Under the pieces are notes generated by a model, which saw nothing but the letters and a program-made list of their open reading frames with translations, was not told the origin of the DNA and did not search any database. Both the position numbers and the translations under genes were made by a program. Shown one piece after another: positions 1 to 11,446 of a stretch of DNA of 64,000 nucleotides. Source of the DNA: Tamarix chinensis (lineage: Eukaryota; Streptophyta; Magnoliopsida; Caryophyllales; Tamaricaceae). The stretch lies in contig CM060174.1 of assembly GCA_030549775.1 (NCBI GenBank), forward strand, positions 99,588,132 to 99,652,131, given 5' to 3'. Numbering within the stretch: the first letter of the stretch is position 1; the number at the start of each line of letters is the position of its first letter.

Positions 1-105
1 ATTAACCCTAAAGGATCCAAAGCCCACTTGTTCCACTTAAAGTATTAATATCTTATTAAGGTGATCACATAATGCACACAAATAACTATTATTCATTAAA
101 TCTTT
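1..105 (-). repeat. Fragment of a large LTR (cut by window edge)
   Basis: The segment has the block 'CCACTTAAAGTATTAATATC' followed by 'AAGGTGATCACA'. The same order occurs inside the solo LTR at 46584-51809, near 48,130-48,170. No LTR terminus is present, so it is the truncated inner part of a copy whose rest lies outside the window. The right limit is approximate. Confidence 0.5.
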
Positions 106-3100
106 TTATTTTATTATCCAATTTCTAAACATGGGAAATTTTTTAAATAGGAAACTCTCCAAAAAATATAACTTTTCAAAAATAGATCGGTCCAACTAGA
201 ATAACCAGCTTTTTAAATCCAACTCTAATCTTTAACCAAAATCTCAAAAGTACATGAACATTAAAAGATCATGCCCAGTCAACCTTAGCCAAACATTAAT
301 ACTTGGTGTCAACATAACCTCCAAAAGTCAAGCATTGGTCAAAACCATCATAACACATAAAAAATTTAATTTTGTATGCTATACTAATTTTTAAGGTTTG
401 CTCGTTCCTTATTATAACCCCATATGTTTTTGGTCCATAACTCAAAATGAAAAACCTTTTATGAAAATTGGCCTTTTAGGGCTTCAATTTGATATGCAAT
501 ATAATGGTAAACTCTTATAATTGAATTCGGTGTGATTCTTACAAAATAGTGTAAAGTTGTAGCCATATCAAAACTATCATGAATTTAACATAAAATTATA
601 TTTTCTTAGGATAATAATATTGTATATCATGACGCAAAAAATATATTTATAAGAAGGTATAAAATTATATAATAAATAAAAATCCATACTTTATAGGCAT
701 CATATTCCGCACACATAAAATATATACATATAAGTTTAAAAAATAATAATGTTATTGTATGTAAAATCCTTTTATATAGAATATAAGGTCTTCAAGCATA
801 AAAAATGATCTTATGTCACCAAAATAATTTTAGGATTTGATGTTCTTGAGAGAAGGATTATTTTATGAACTCAGATGGAGAAGACAAAGAAGAACAAATA
901 TTGGATCTTCACTATATAACCTTAAAGATGATTGAATATTTTGATGAATAAATTGAAATTTTTAATGAATTGGTTGAAGATGTAAGCACCATTAGTGGGA
1001 GATATAGAACATAAGACATATCACAAGAGGAGAAATAAAAATATTGGTTATTAGGGTTTAGTATGGACTTTTAGAATAAAAAGATATAACAAAATTTCAT
1101 ATATAAGATGTCATCAACATTGATTGATACTTTTCAGTAAGTTTAATTTAGATGTTGAGATAACTCAAAAGAAAAAAAATTTGTAGATATTGAATTCATC
1201 TTTCTAATGCCAAAATGATCATTCAATTTCATTATTGAATGAAAAAGTTATGGCTAAATTACTAAATATTAGTATGTTTATCTTTACATTTGTACAAATA
1301 CGATAAAAAAGATAATTTATATAATATCATTTAAGATAATTAGTAAATACTAATTACAAATACTAAGAAATAAATATAAAAATAAAAAATTATTATATGT
1401 AACAAAAAAAAATGTGCCTCTCTTCAAGATATTTTCACTAACTACAAAAATAATGTAAGATTCAATCATATGAATGTATAAATGAACTTCCAAATCAATT
1501 AATTAATCCCACTAGAATTATAATTAACAAAATTTATTTTAAATAAAATTAATATATCACCGTGCCCCACTCATAAGTTGCGAATCTTGTTATTTTAATT
1601 ACTTACTTCCTTTTTCCCAACAAAAAAATTGTTTGTTTAGAATATTTTCATTTTACCCTTTTATTATTTTATGTAAAATTATTGTATTATTTTATGAAAG
1701 TAGTAAATTTTGGATTATCAAAAATATTCTAAAATAACCATTTTTTTTCTTAAAATATCTAAAACTGGAAAAAGAGTTTTTGTTTAACATTAAAATTAAT
1801 AAAATAGTATAAATATAATACAATTATAATTCAAAATAAAAGGTATTATATCCTCATAAAAATTTAAACAATGATCACTAAAAAAGTAGATTTAAAGGTT
1901 TATAATTATGGAGTCTAATAGAGGGTATAGATCATGTGAAACTTTATCTTCGCATATTTGGGACAAGAACCAATCAAAGTGTTATCTCATTTGGTTTTGA
2001 ATTGTTAATTAACTTGGATGGTTTGATAAGGTTTCTTAAGTTTAATTTAGTTTTGTAAGTAATATAGCTTTAAAAATACTTATACAAGTATGTTGTGATT
2101 TATGTTCAATGTTAATTCATTAATAGTTGTTATAACTATTTATATATTTTTTAAAAGATTAATAAATCTAATATTAATATAATATTGATATCTTGTATCA
2201 AAAAATAATAGAGTAATCGACACATTGATAAAGAAAATAAAGAAAATAAAAAAATAAAAGGAAGTTATTTTTTAACGATGTTCTTTTCTATTACCTCCAA
2301 TTTCAAATAAGTATCATTTGAGTAAGATATTTTTATTCAAAATAAAGTCTTATTTTAGATTTTCAACATAAAAAATTATACTATTTTCCTTAAGTTACCC
2401 TATTGATTAAGGTTTCATGTTTTAAATAACTTTTAATGAAGTATATTAAATAAGGGTGTATTTAAGAATGACCATAGTTTGGTTTGGTGTTGTTAAAGCC
2501 TTACACCAAACCAACTTATATTTTTATGGTTTAAAAATTCTCAAACCGCACCAAACCATTTTTTGAATGATTTAATCAAACAATATTAGCCAAGTATAGT
2601 TTTGTTCTATATGGTTGAAGATATTTTCATCTTACACATAAAAAATGAATTGCTCAACATGAAATTACTTTAATATTCTTACGAAATTTAAGACTAATAA
2701 ACAATTAATAATAAATTATAATGTAAAAATGTCATCTTTATAGTTATATCTAACGTGATATAAATTTATGTAGAGATGCTTTAACATATATAAATGTTTT
2801 TTTTATATATATAAGTCATATGTATAATTGCACGAAAAACATAATATAAACATAACTCATATTATACACAAATTATACAATATTTTTAAACAACTCGCTT
2901 ACTACTTTAAGTATGTAAATGATAAAAAAAATCTTGGAAATATAACGATGAGAAAATCATGTTATAATAAATGATTTATGATGAGTACATATAATACTAA
3001 CATAGCTATTAGCTAGAATAACACTAGATAATACTCACTTGATTATGATAGCGCGCGCACACATGCGCAAAAATTGATTTTTTTCAAACAATAACTATTT

Positions 3101-3279
3101 TATATTATGTTAATTTCTTAGTATACCTAATAATTAATATATTTTCTTAATATATATACAAAAGAAAAAAAATAACACTTATAGTAAAATGGAGCTAGTA
3201 TAATTTAACAAGTATTTTCATATACCATTGAAAGAATCAACTTTTATAAGGTGTAAATGATGCAATTTCAATCATATCT
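106..3279. other. AT-rich intergenic DNA, no gene recognised
   Basis: No long open frame, RNA gene or complete mobile element is visible. Short (AT)n and poly-A/T tracts are common. One clear foldback (2479-2514) is listed separately. Old degraded repeats may be present but cannot be delimited by eye. Confidence 0.6.
2479..2514. repeat. 12-bp perfect inverted repeat (hairpin)
   Basis: TTGGTTTGGTGT at 2479-2490 is the exact reverse complement of ACACCAAACCAA at 2503-2514, with a 12-nt loop. More 'ACCAAACCA' copies follow to about 2563. GGTTTGGTTT-type repeats are common in plant hAT-like MITEs, but I see no target duplication, so the element type is open. Confidence 0.5.
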
Positions 3280-3778
3280 TACAACACCCCCATTTTTCAA
3301 TTTCACTAATGAAAAATTTAGTTTTGAAAACCTTACAAAAGTGGAAACTACTAAACACTTAGAAAAAATAGGCCATTACTAATGCACCTAACATAGGATA
3401 GGTGTTAGCCACTTGCACCATGTTGGATACAAGGCTGAGAACCAAATCAACCAAAACTAAAGTAGAGTGTGCTAAAAACACATTATATAAATATCGAAAG
3501 AAAGAATTTCAAGCACAAGACCTTGATAGTTCACAAATATTCAAAGACACGAGGGAAAATTAAGCCAAAGTACATGCTTTCAAATTGCATAACCAAAAGT
3601 AGGGTATATCCCTAAACCTTGGTCCATCAAGGACTGCACAAAAGTCTTCAGATGTCTACGCTCTCAGAAGTTAGAATCTATGCCCAACATGAGGTTTTCC
3701 AACTACTAACTATCTCCAAAAACCTGCATGTGACCTTCTACTGGGGGGAATGGGCAGATGATCGAGCAAGCTAACACA

Positions 3779-3797
3779 TCAGTATGCTTTGTACTGA
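3779..3797 (-). other. Conserved hairpin of the LTR family, copy in V
   Basis: TCAGTA (3779-3784) and TACTGA (3792-3797) form a 6-bp stem with a 7-nt loop. The same stem lies at the equivalent place in seven other LTR copies. Confidence 0.6.
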
Positions 3798-4949
3798 GTG
3801 AGCCAAGTTACCTCCTCAATGGGAGTCACAAGCACATAAGATTCCAACATACTAACATAGTTTATGCCTATTTTATATAATCAGAATACATGCTTTATCA
3901 TGGCCATATCAAGCGTAAGAAACTTATACCATACATGACTCATCATGCTTAGCAACATAGCACACCATCATAGATGAAAACATGCAATCTACAAAGCATA
4001 TTGACCAACTATCATTAAGGCTTCATTTATCCATGCATATAATTCATCTATAGGCCATTTTTCCACTTACCTAATCCATCAGGTCATTTATTTATAAGCC
4101 ATTGTCTCTTTTTCGGCTCTTTTTTTAACTTTTTTTTTAATATTTATCCACCTTCTTATTCCAAATTCTTATTCAAATAATTATCGAGCAATAGATTGTG
4201 CATCACGCTATGGTCTCACATACTATGGAAGTCTATCTAAGTTAAAGGACATAAAGTCCAACTGAAGCCCAATAACCATTAGTGGACATAAGTCTAGGCC
4301 AAACCTAAGTAACCACCAATAGATATAAGTCTAAGTCGAAGCCAGAACTCCCTAGGTAACTAGATCATTTAGTATCGATAACCCCTAATATCAGTGTCTA
4401 GAGTAGGTAAGGTACTAGGATCTACTAGGATATTACATGAATGCACCAATAAATGCCCAAAGGGAGACTAACCCCTAGTAGCTAATTGAGGATTAGGTAT
4501 TCCAGACCTATACTCATCTAGATCATCTTTCACTTTAAGTGATCAGTATGTTATTTTTTAGGCTACATGATCATATACAAGACCTATATTCTATGCAAGT
4601 AAGGAATCCATATATTTATTCCATCTTAACCATTTTCATCCCCCTAAGCTTGTGGTGGGATTTCCAATAATGCTTAATTGATATTAACTAATCCCTTAGG
4701 TTAATCCATTTTAGGATAGTAATCTATATTACATTACACCCTTTAAGATTATAAAATACTTATTTAGGTTTTTTCCGTTTTAGCCTTTACAACTCCCATT
4801 AAGCAAGCTATAAATTATGATCCATTTAATCCATCCATGAAGTTTTTAATCCATGTCAATAGATGTATTTTATTCATTAAATAATCAATCAACAACATTA
4901 GATATGGTCTCAAATCATATCCAAGTTAAAAGCTCATAATCATATAATA

Positions 4950-5270
4950 TGGCTGAACCATCTAATCAGTTTAGCCTAACCAAATGATTGGTTTTACCAA
5001 CCAGTAGATCGGTTTGAGTTAACCAGTCGATCGGTTTGGCTCGGTCAAATCTAAGGTTCCTTTGAACTGGTCTATTGGTTTGGCCAAACCATTTGACTAT
5101 TTAGAGACCAATCAATCAGTTTTGGAAAGCTAGTTGATGGGTTTGAGCAGATAACAAACCAAGGTCACCACATACCTATCGGTTAATTAGTTTGGGCCAA
5201 CCAGTCAATTGTTCTAAGAACCGCTTCATTGGTTTAGCTTAATCAGTCAATTGATTTGCTCCCAAATAGC
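4950..5270 (-). repeat. Palindromic minisatellite in V (subfamily B)
   Basis: Variants of ACCAGTCGATCGGTTT recur roughly every 25-45 bp, for example near 4998, 5021, 5107 and 5197. Each is an imperfect palindrome (ACC...GGT around a GATC or CGAT core). Similar units occur in V at 6420-6545 and in W at 22,020-22,310 and 28,795-28,930. The array lies downstream of the TATA box in element orientation, so it would be transcribed. It is the likely counterpart of the CCGGTCCACCGG array of the other subfamily. Confidence 0.65.
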
Positions 5271-5921
5271 ACAAAATAGATATTTTTCATGGAAATCACC
5301 CTAAAAAGTCCTACAACATCCAAACTATAACATATCATAGCATCATGCCAATACTTCATTGGCTCATAAACTAAAACATGCTTCATAATTAATCAAATCG
5401 ACCCTAATTTCCCTAAAAACATGCATTTTTCTTAATATTCACAAATTAATCAACATACATCAATCTAAAACCAAATTATCATGTAAACCTATAAAATTAG
5501 GATCTTAAAGAACACACCACATCATATGCTTAAATGAGTTACATTTTATAAGTAAGAATGACTTACTTGGTGTAAGCAAAACTTTTCCACAAATAGCAAA
5601 ACTCAACCTGGAATATTTTTCACTTTCAAACCTTAAAAATATAAAATGATTAATTTCATAAATCAATATTTAAATTAAGAGAAAATAGGCTTACTAAATA
5701 TAAGAGAACAACATAGGGAATTTATGCTAATAGGATGACTCAACTTCCTCCTAAATCTAACCCTCCCTTACTTAAAGATAATAAGAAGGAGCTATATAAA
5801 TGATCAAAAAAGTAGAAAGGAATCGAAAATAATCTTGAAGTAGGGAGAAAAGAACAATGGTGTTAGAAACCTAGAGTACCTAGGAGGCTGAAAGAAAGCG
5901 CATAGAAGGGTTGATTAGGGT

Positions 5922-5929
5922 TATTTATA
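5922..5929 (-). promoter_or_regulatory. TATA box of LTR V
   Basis: The minus strand reads TATAAATA. It lies about 0.77 kb from the LTR 5' end, beside a GC-richer block, as in LTR2 and LTR4. If used, it leaves about 2.6 kb of R-U5. Confidence 0.5.
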
Positions 5930-6703
5930 ACCAATGAATCTGTACAAGAAGCAGTGTTGTTATTCTTAGATCAAAAGCCCCAATGTATACCATTTAAATT
6001 TTAGTTTAATGGGTGGATTTCATGAAATATAGGTTAACCTCCCTTCTAAAGCTAAAATGGTAATTTCTAGAGAACGCATGTCGAATTCTCCTAGAAAATG
6101 CCATACACAAGAGAGGAAATGAGCAATCAGTGAGGAAAGGAATCTCAGAGTTGAGTAGAGATAGTTTGGGAATCAAAGCAACAATTTTAGAAGTGCATAG
6201 AGGAGAAAGGTGGAAGAAGACAAAGCTGAGGTCATCCTCGCCCTCAATTATTCAAATCGAACACTAGAATTAGTTTGAGGTAGAATCTTAGGCTAAATGT
6301 ATAATAAGAAAGGCTAAGAATCTATAAAGAAAAATTTGGAATTGGATTATCAAGGATCTAATTTCATATAATAAGTTTTCCTAAAAAAATTGAGTTTTTA
6401 AAATGTAGTTAGCTTGATAAATCAGTCGATCGGTTTTGCTCACTAGTTGAATGTTATAGTGACCATCCAATCAATTCCCAAAACCAGTCAACCAGTTAAG
6501 TTAAGCAAAACCCTTTTAGCTGAATCAATGAACCAATCGATTGGTCTACTTGAAACTTATTTTATTCAATTTCCAAAGCTTATTCAAATCCAAGTTTTCC
6601 TCAAACTCAATTATAGTCCTAAGTTAAAATCAATTATTATCAAATTTTGATAAACACTACAACTTTCCATTCAACAAAACCGACAAAAAGATGGGATGTT
6701 ACG

Positions 6704-7421
6704 TATTTTCCTAATAAAAATAAGCAATAATTTATCAAATCAAAGTATAACAATATCAAAAAATTAATTCCTATTTTGGTAAATTAATTTGATATAAATG
6801 AAATGAATGTATTGATTCTTTAGATTAATAGTAATAATATTTGATTATAAATTATGATAAAATGATTATTTTTATTCTTTTTAATAAATTATAGATCATT
6901 GATGTATTGATATTTATTTAATCTAGTTCCCAACCTCTAATTCGTGTTTTGTAAATATGATCTCAAATTATAAATAATGTGTGTGTGTATTTGTATTTTT
7001 TAAGAATGTATGTTAATATTCTTTTTAAAACATTATCTAGTAAATTTAATAAAAATTAAGAATAATTATAATATTTCATGATAAAAATGGGTTACATATA
7101 CTAAAATAATTTAATATTTAAGTCGGGCTGTTAAATGATACCTAAGTCGTAGTAATTTATTCCATCATCGTAAGATCCATATCCTTTTCCTGAGGACCAC
7201 CAATTTGGATAGTCAATCAACTAATAGTAATTCCTCACAACATGCCCTTCTTTGTGTAGTGTGTCCATGTAAATTTGGGTTTCAAATCTAAAATCTTACC
7301 TTTTCTCTCAAGCAATTTTTTTCAATTCACAGTTTTGTTTGTATTATGAGTTTTGTAGAGATACTTGTTAATTTGTCCACGCAGAGCATATTATCATAAC
7401 AAAAATTTTGGGATAAAGTTT
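6704..7421. other. AT-rich spacer between V and Z
   Basis: Only AT-rich sequence with a short (GT)n tract near 6980 is seen. No gene or element end was recognised. Confidence 0.6.
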
Positions 7422-8626
7422 TGTAACACCCCTATTTTTTTTAAAGTGATTTTGTAGAATCCCAAAGTAAAAACACAGGGGATTACACTACATTCAACAT
7501 ATAGAAGGTATTTTTCATACCCAATTAATGTCAGGTGTAAGGCTAAAAAGTAATTCATATCTAAATATTGTGGAAAATACTTGATTCTATAACGATGTAA
7601 GATTATGAAACATAAGAGGAGGGATAATGATAAGGAAAATGAAGGACATATAATTCCATAGAATAGATCCATTTAACCATACACTAATACCCACCAAAAT
7701 AAATACTTATTGCATACATCAACTTAGAAGCATCAAATCAATAGTTCCTTGTGATTTTATGCAACATCTAATTGTGAGAGTAAGTAGGGGGCATAAAATG
7801 ACCACGTTAATACTTGTTTTAATATCCCAAATTTTATCTAATCATAATTATGAGTAATTAATATCTTAACCTAATCATAATATTAAGAAATTAATATTTT
7901 TACCTTAACCTAATTCCTTAGTTCTAAAACCTAAATATAATCATAATATTTATTTTGGATCATTAATATTTTAACCTAAACCTAACCCTGGATGATTTCC
8001 ATTTTAATCATACCCAATTCTCTAATCTAAAATTTTAATATAATTCTAATAATAACCCTAAAACCTATTTTCTTTTTTCTCCTTTTTCCTTTTTTCTCCA
8101 TCTCCTTTTATTTTCCCTTTACTTTTTCTCTCCTTCTAATCTTCCTTCTTCTTCTTATTCTTCTTCCTTATTTCCATGTGTGATTCCCTATTCTCTATAC
8201 CAAGTTTCTTCCATAATATCCTAAATTTTACCTAATATTAATACTGAGTAATTAATATCTTAACCTAATCTTAATCTTTATTTCAATTCATTAATATTTT
8301 TAACCTAAAACTAACCCTTGATGGCTAAATTAATTTTACCCTAATTCTCTTATCTAAATTCTTTTAACCTAATTCTAATCCTAACCCTAAATTTATTTCC
8401 TTTTTCTCCTTCTCATTTTCTTTTCTCCCTCTTGACTTCCTTCTTCTTCTTTCTCCTTCTCTCTGCATAAATCCCTCTCTCACCGACCAAATCCCTTCTA
8501 CCATGCCTACCCACTAAACCTACCTATCCTACATTCATCACCACCACCATCAACTCCCGCATCTTAAGGGATGTGTCCATTGAAAATTTTATCAAAACCT
8601 TTTCCCCTTAATCGTGCTCCTTATCC

Positions 8627-8634
8627 TATATATG
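8627..8634 (+). promoter_or_regulatory. Possible TATA box of LTR X
   Basis: CCTATATATGCCC lies in the C-rich block about 415 bp from the LTR start, a position comparable to TATAAATA in LTR2. It is weaker than the boxes in V, LTR2 and LTR4. Confidence 0.35.
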
Positions 8635-11153
8635 CCCTTATATTCCTTCTCTACCATGCACCTCATCCATGTGCAATGTGCTTGTGCTTGTGCACCCCTC
8701 CCAAGCTCTATCTCATTTTATGCTCCACTAATCTCACACACCCTCTATTTATGTCAAACAAAACCAACTCGAACACCTTTTTCGCTCCTCCTTCCTTCTT
8801 GCTCTGTTCATTACTATCATCCTCCATCAACTTAACTTGCCACCATCTTCCACCAAATTCCATCGTTACCCTAAAAAACCAACCACCACCACCCTATAAC
8901 CCCTCTCATTGTCACCCAACAATTTCCATCTAATGCTTTTCTTTTTCCCTCTTCCCATTGTGCTCTACTTTGTTTTCATTGAGGCACACCATTCCTATCC
9001 CTTTCTCATGCACTAGTCATGCCCCTCTCACATGACCCACACACATCCTACATATAGTTATGCTCACCTTGCACATCCTACCGGTGTAATTTCCAAGTTC
9101 TCAACCCATTCATGCACTGCGAATAATTCGGTTCCCTTTGCTCCTTTGGCACAATTGTGCTTCCCTCCTAGCACACCCCCATGCTTCACTCAAGCACCAC
9201 CATAGATTCTACCATACTTCTACGCGATCAGAGCTTCTCTACTTATTTCGGTTATCCCCATTTCCACCATATTTTACCTAAAAATTTCCTTGATTGTATT
9301 ATTAAGTTCTAAATATGTTTTAGTCTCATTTTCATAGGTAATTTTTTGGTGATCTCAAAAGAGACGAGTTAGGCTTATGTGCTTAGAGATTGTTGTCCTT
9401 GTTGACAATAATGCATGTCATAGTTAGTGTCTGTATGTGTAATGTGTATGCATATGTGATATTCTATTTGGTAATGTGATTTAGATAATGTTGATAATGA
9501 TAGTGTTATTACATGATACCTTTTAAGAGAGAAAATGTGAATGTATGTGTTGGTGTATATTGTTGGTTGGCATAAATCTAGATATGTGGTATTTGTATAT
9601 GATCAGGGTTATATAAAATATAGTAGGTTGAAATTTATTGATATTGGGGCTCATAAAATAATTGGAAAAATATGAATATTTGGTTATCATGAGGGGATTT
9701 TGGTCATTTGATAGTAATATGGAAATTAATCATGACATGATAATCTTTTAGGGTTTTATAAATTATTTCATAATTAATATGATTAAATAATGTTTCAGTA
9801 AGACATAAGCTACCTAATGAGAAATTATGAGGTTTTTGGTAAAATAAGGGCATTTCGGTCAATAAGGATAAAAAAATAAAATTTTGGTGATTTCATAAAA
9901 AGAAATAGATTTGAAATAAGTTAAGTATGATATTTATAATATTTCAGATAATGATGATTAGCATAAGTAAATAAAATGAGAACTTAAGCTCTTAGGGGAA
10001 TTATGGACCTTTTGCTTGGGGAATGCCCCCATAACTATGTGGTTGTGCCTAGCGTTTTTTTAGTTATGTGTTATATATATACATGATTCCTACTTGATGA
10101 TCTTAAACAAAAAAAATTTGAATAATATACTAATCATTTAAAGTGAAAGATCACATGAGTCAAGCCAAGATATATTGTGAGTCTATTCCATTGGACGATA
10201 ATAATGACTTAAAAGCATTTTTCCTTGAGAGGTGCATCAGTTTATTCTATTGGATTAAGAATAGAGGGAACCTAAATTCAATGTGAATAAAAATATAATT
10301 CTAAGATAATTAACTAATGGATAATATATTAACCACTTAAAATGAAAGATTATGTGAGTCAAGATTGAGGTGTTATGATTGTTCCACCGAATGAAAATAG
10401 TAGATCGGGTGTTTTTAACCTAAGAGGTGCTTCAAACCATTCTACTAGTTTAAGAATAGTGGTCAGGAACATGTTGCTCTACGATATGTTGGGTTTGTTC
10501 TACTAGTTGATAATAGAGGCTCAGGTGTGTTTTAATCTAAGAGGTGTTTTAGATTGTTCCACTAATTTAAGAATAGTGGTTATGAGTATGTTGCTTGAAA
10601 TATGTTGGGTTTGTTACGCCAAATAATAACAGTGGCTTAGGTGTGTTCTTCCTTAAAAGATGGTTCATTCTATTATAATGGATTAAGAATAGTAGGGTCC
10701 CTAAACTCAACGTAAATAAAAGAATAAATCTTTTTTTATATCTAATAATGAGTTATGGAATTAGTGTTTATCTTGCATTGCTTAACATTAACTATCTTAT
10801 ATGCATTTTCTCTTTCTATACCCTTACTTCAATTGTATTTTTACCTTAATAAAAACATAGCGTATTGTTCATCCTTTTTATGGGTGTTGCTCATTCCCAT
10901 GATAATACGACCCAAATGTCTTTTGTGTAAAATGATGAGGGTCCTTGGGATTTTGCTGCATATGATGACTTATGTGTGGATGAGGTGATTCTTATGTATT
11001 AAGTTTGGGCATAGAGTCATGTTATGCGGTTGTCATGTTTGGTCCAAATACTTTTTGGGACTCTTAGTTTCTAATGTATCCTTTTTATTTATTTTTGGAT
11101 ATTATAGTTAGAGTTAATCTTCAAACTCTTATCTAATTCTTATGGAAGTTAAC

Positions 11154-11446
11154 TGTAATACCTCAAATTGAACGGAGTGTTATAAGAATTGATCTGGCTA
11201 CTTACATTAACATGATATACCATCATTTTGGTGATTCCGTCCTAATAATTCCACAGTTAAGCATGCTGGCCGTGGAGCAATTTTAGGATGGGTGACATTC
11301 TGGGAAGTTCTGAAAATTTCTCGGAACGTGCGTGAGTGAGGACAAAGCACGCTGAAAGGACTCGTGTTGATCTGTGGGGCTAGCCGATCAATCAGAAAGC
11401 ACTCCAAGGTAGCCTCCGTGTGGTCGTATCGACTCGGGGTGTTACA
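11154..11446 (+). mobile_element. Cassandra-type solo LTR carrying 5S rRNA-like sequence
   Basis: This is a 293-bp LTR running from TGTAATACC to GGGGTGTTACA, with a perfect 5-bp duplication TTAAC (11149-11153 and 11447-11451). Its middle contains the 3' half of a 5S rRNA gene in sense orientation (11255-11311). That is the hallmark of Cassandra, a terminal-repeat retrotransposon in miniature whose LTRs carry a 5S-derived RNA polymerase III promoter. No internal domain or second LTR is present, so it is a solo LTR. It sits in X, which sits in Y, so it is the youngest of three layers. Confidence 0.9.
11255..11311 (+). promoter_or_regulatory. 5S rRNA-derived internal promoter segment
   Basis: AGTTAAGCATGCT (11255-11267) matches the 5S box A region, AGTTAAGCGTGCT in plants. 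TAGGATGGGTGAC followed by CTGGGAAGT (about 11284-11309) matches box C. In true 5S genes these bind TFIIIA and direct Pol III. Upstream and downstream 5S sequence is not conserved, so this is not a 5S gene. Box C is close to consensus, while the text between the boxes is diverged. Confidence 0.85.

Larger units (their letters stand above)
3280..6703 (-). mobile_element. Solo LTR 'V' of a long-LTR retrotransposon
   Basis: The left end TACAACACCCCC is a decayed TGTAACACCCCC (LTR 3' end on the minus strand). The right end GGGATGTTACG is a decayed GGGRTRTTACA. Flanks TATCT (3275-3279) and TATTT (6704-6708) look like a 5-bp target duplication with one change. The copy is about 3.4 kb and has no coding sequence. 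It carries the family hairpin (3779-3797), a TGCAGGT motif on the minus strand (within 3721-3730), a palindrome array (4950-5270, also 6420-6545) and a minus-strand TATA box (5922-5929). Orientation follows from the element at 13811, where this type of 3' end is followed by a primer binding site. Confidence 0.75.

Noticed and set aside
11255..11311. A 5S rRNA gene
   Set aside because: Only the internal promoter half is preserved, between LTR ends with a target duplication. It is a Cassandra LTR, not a rRNA gene.
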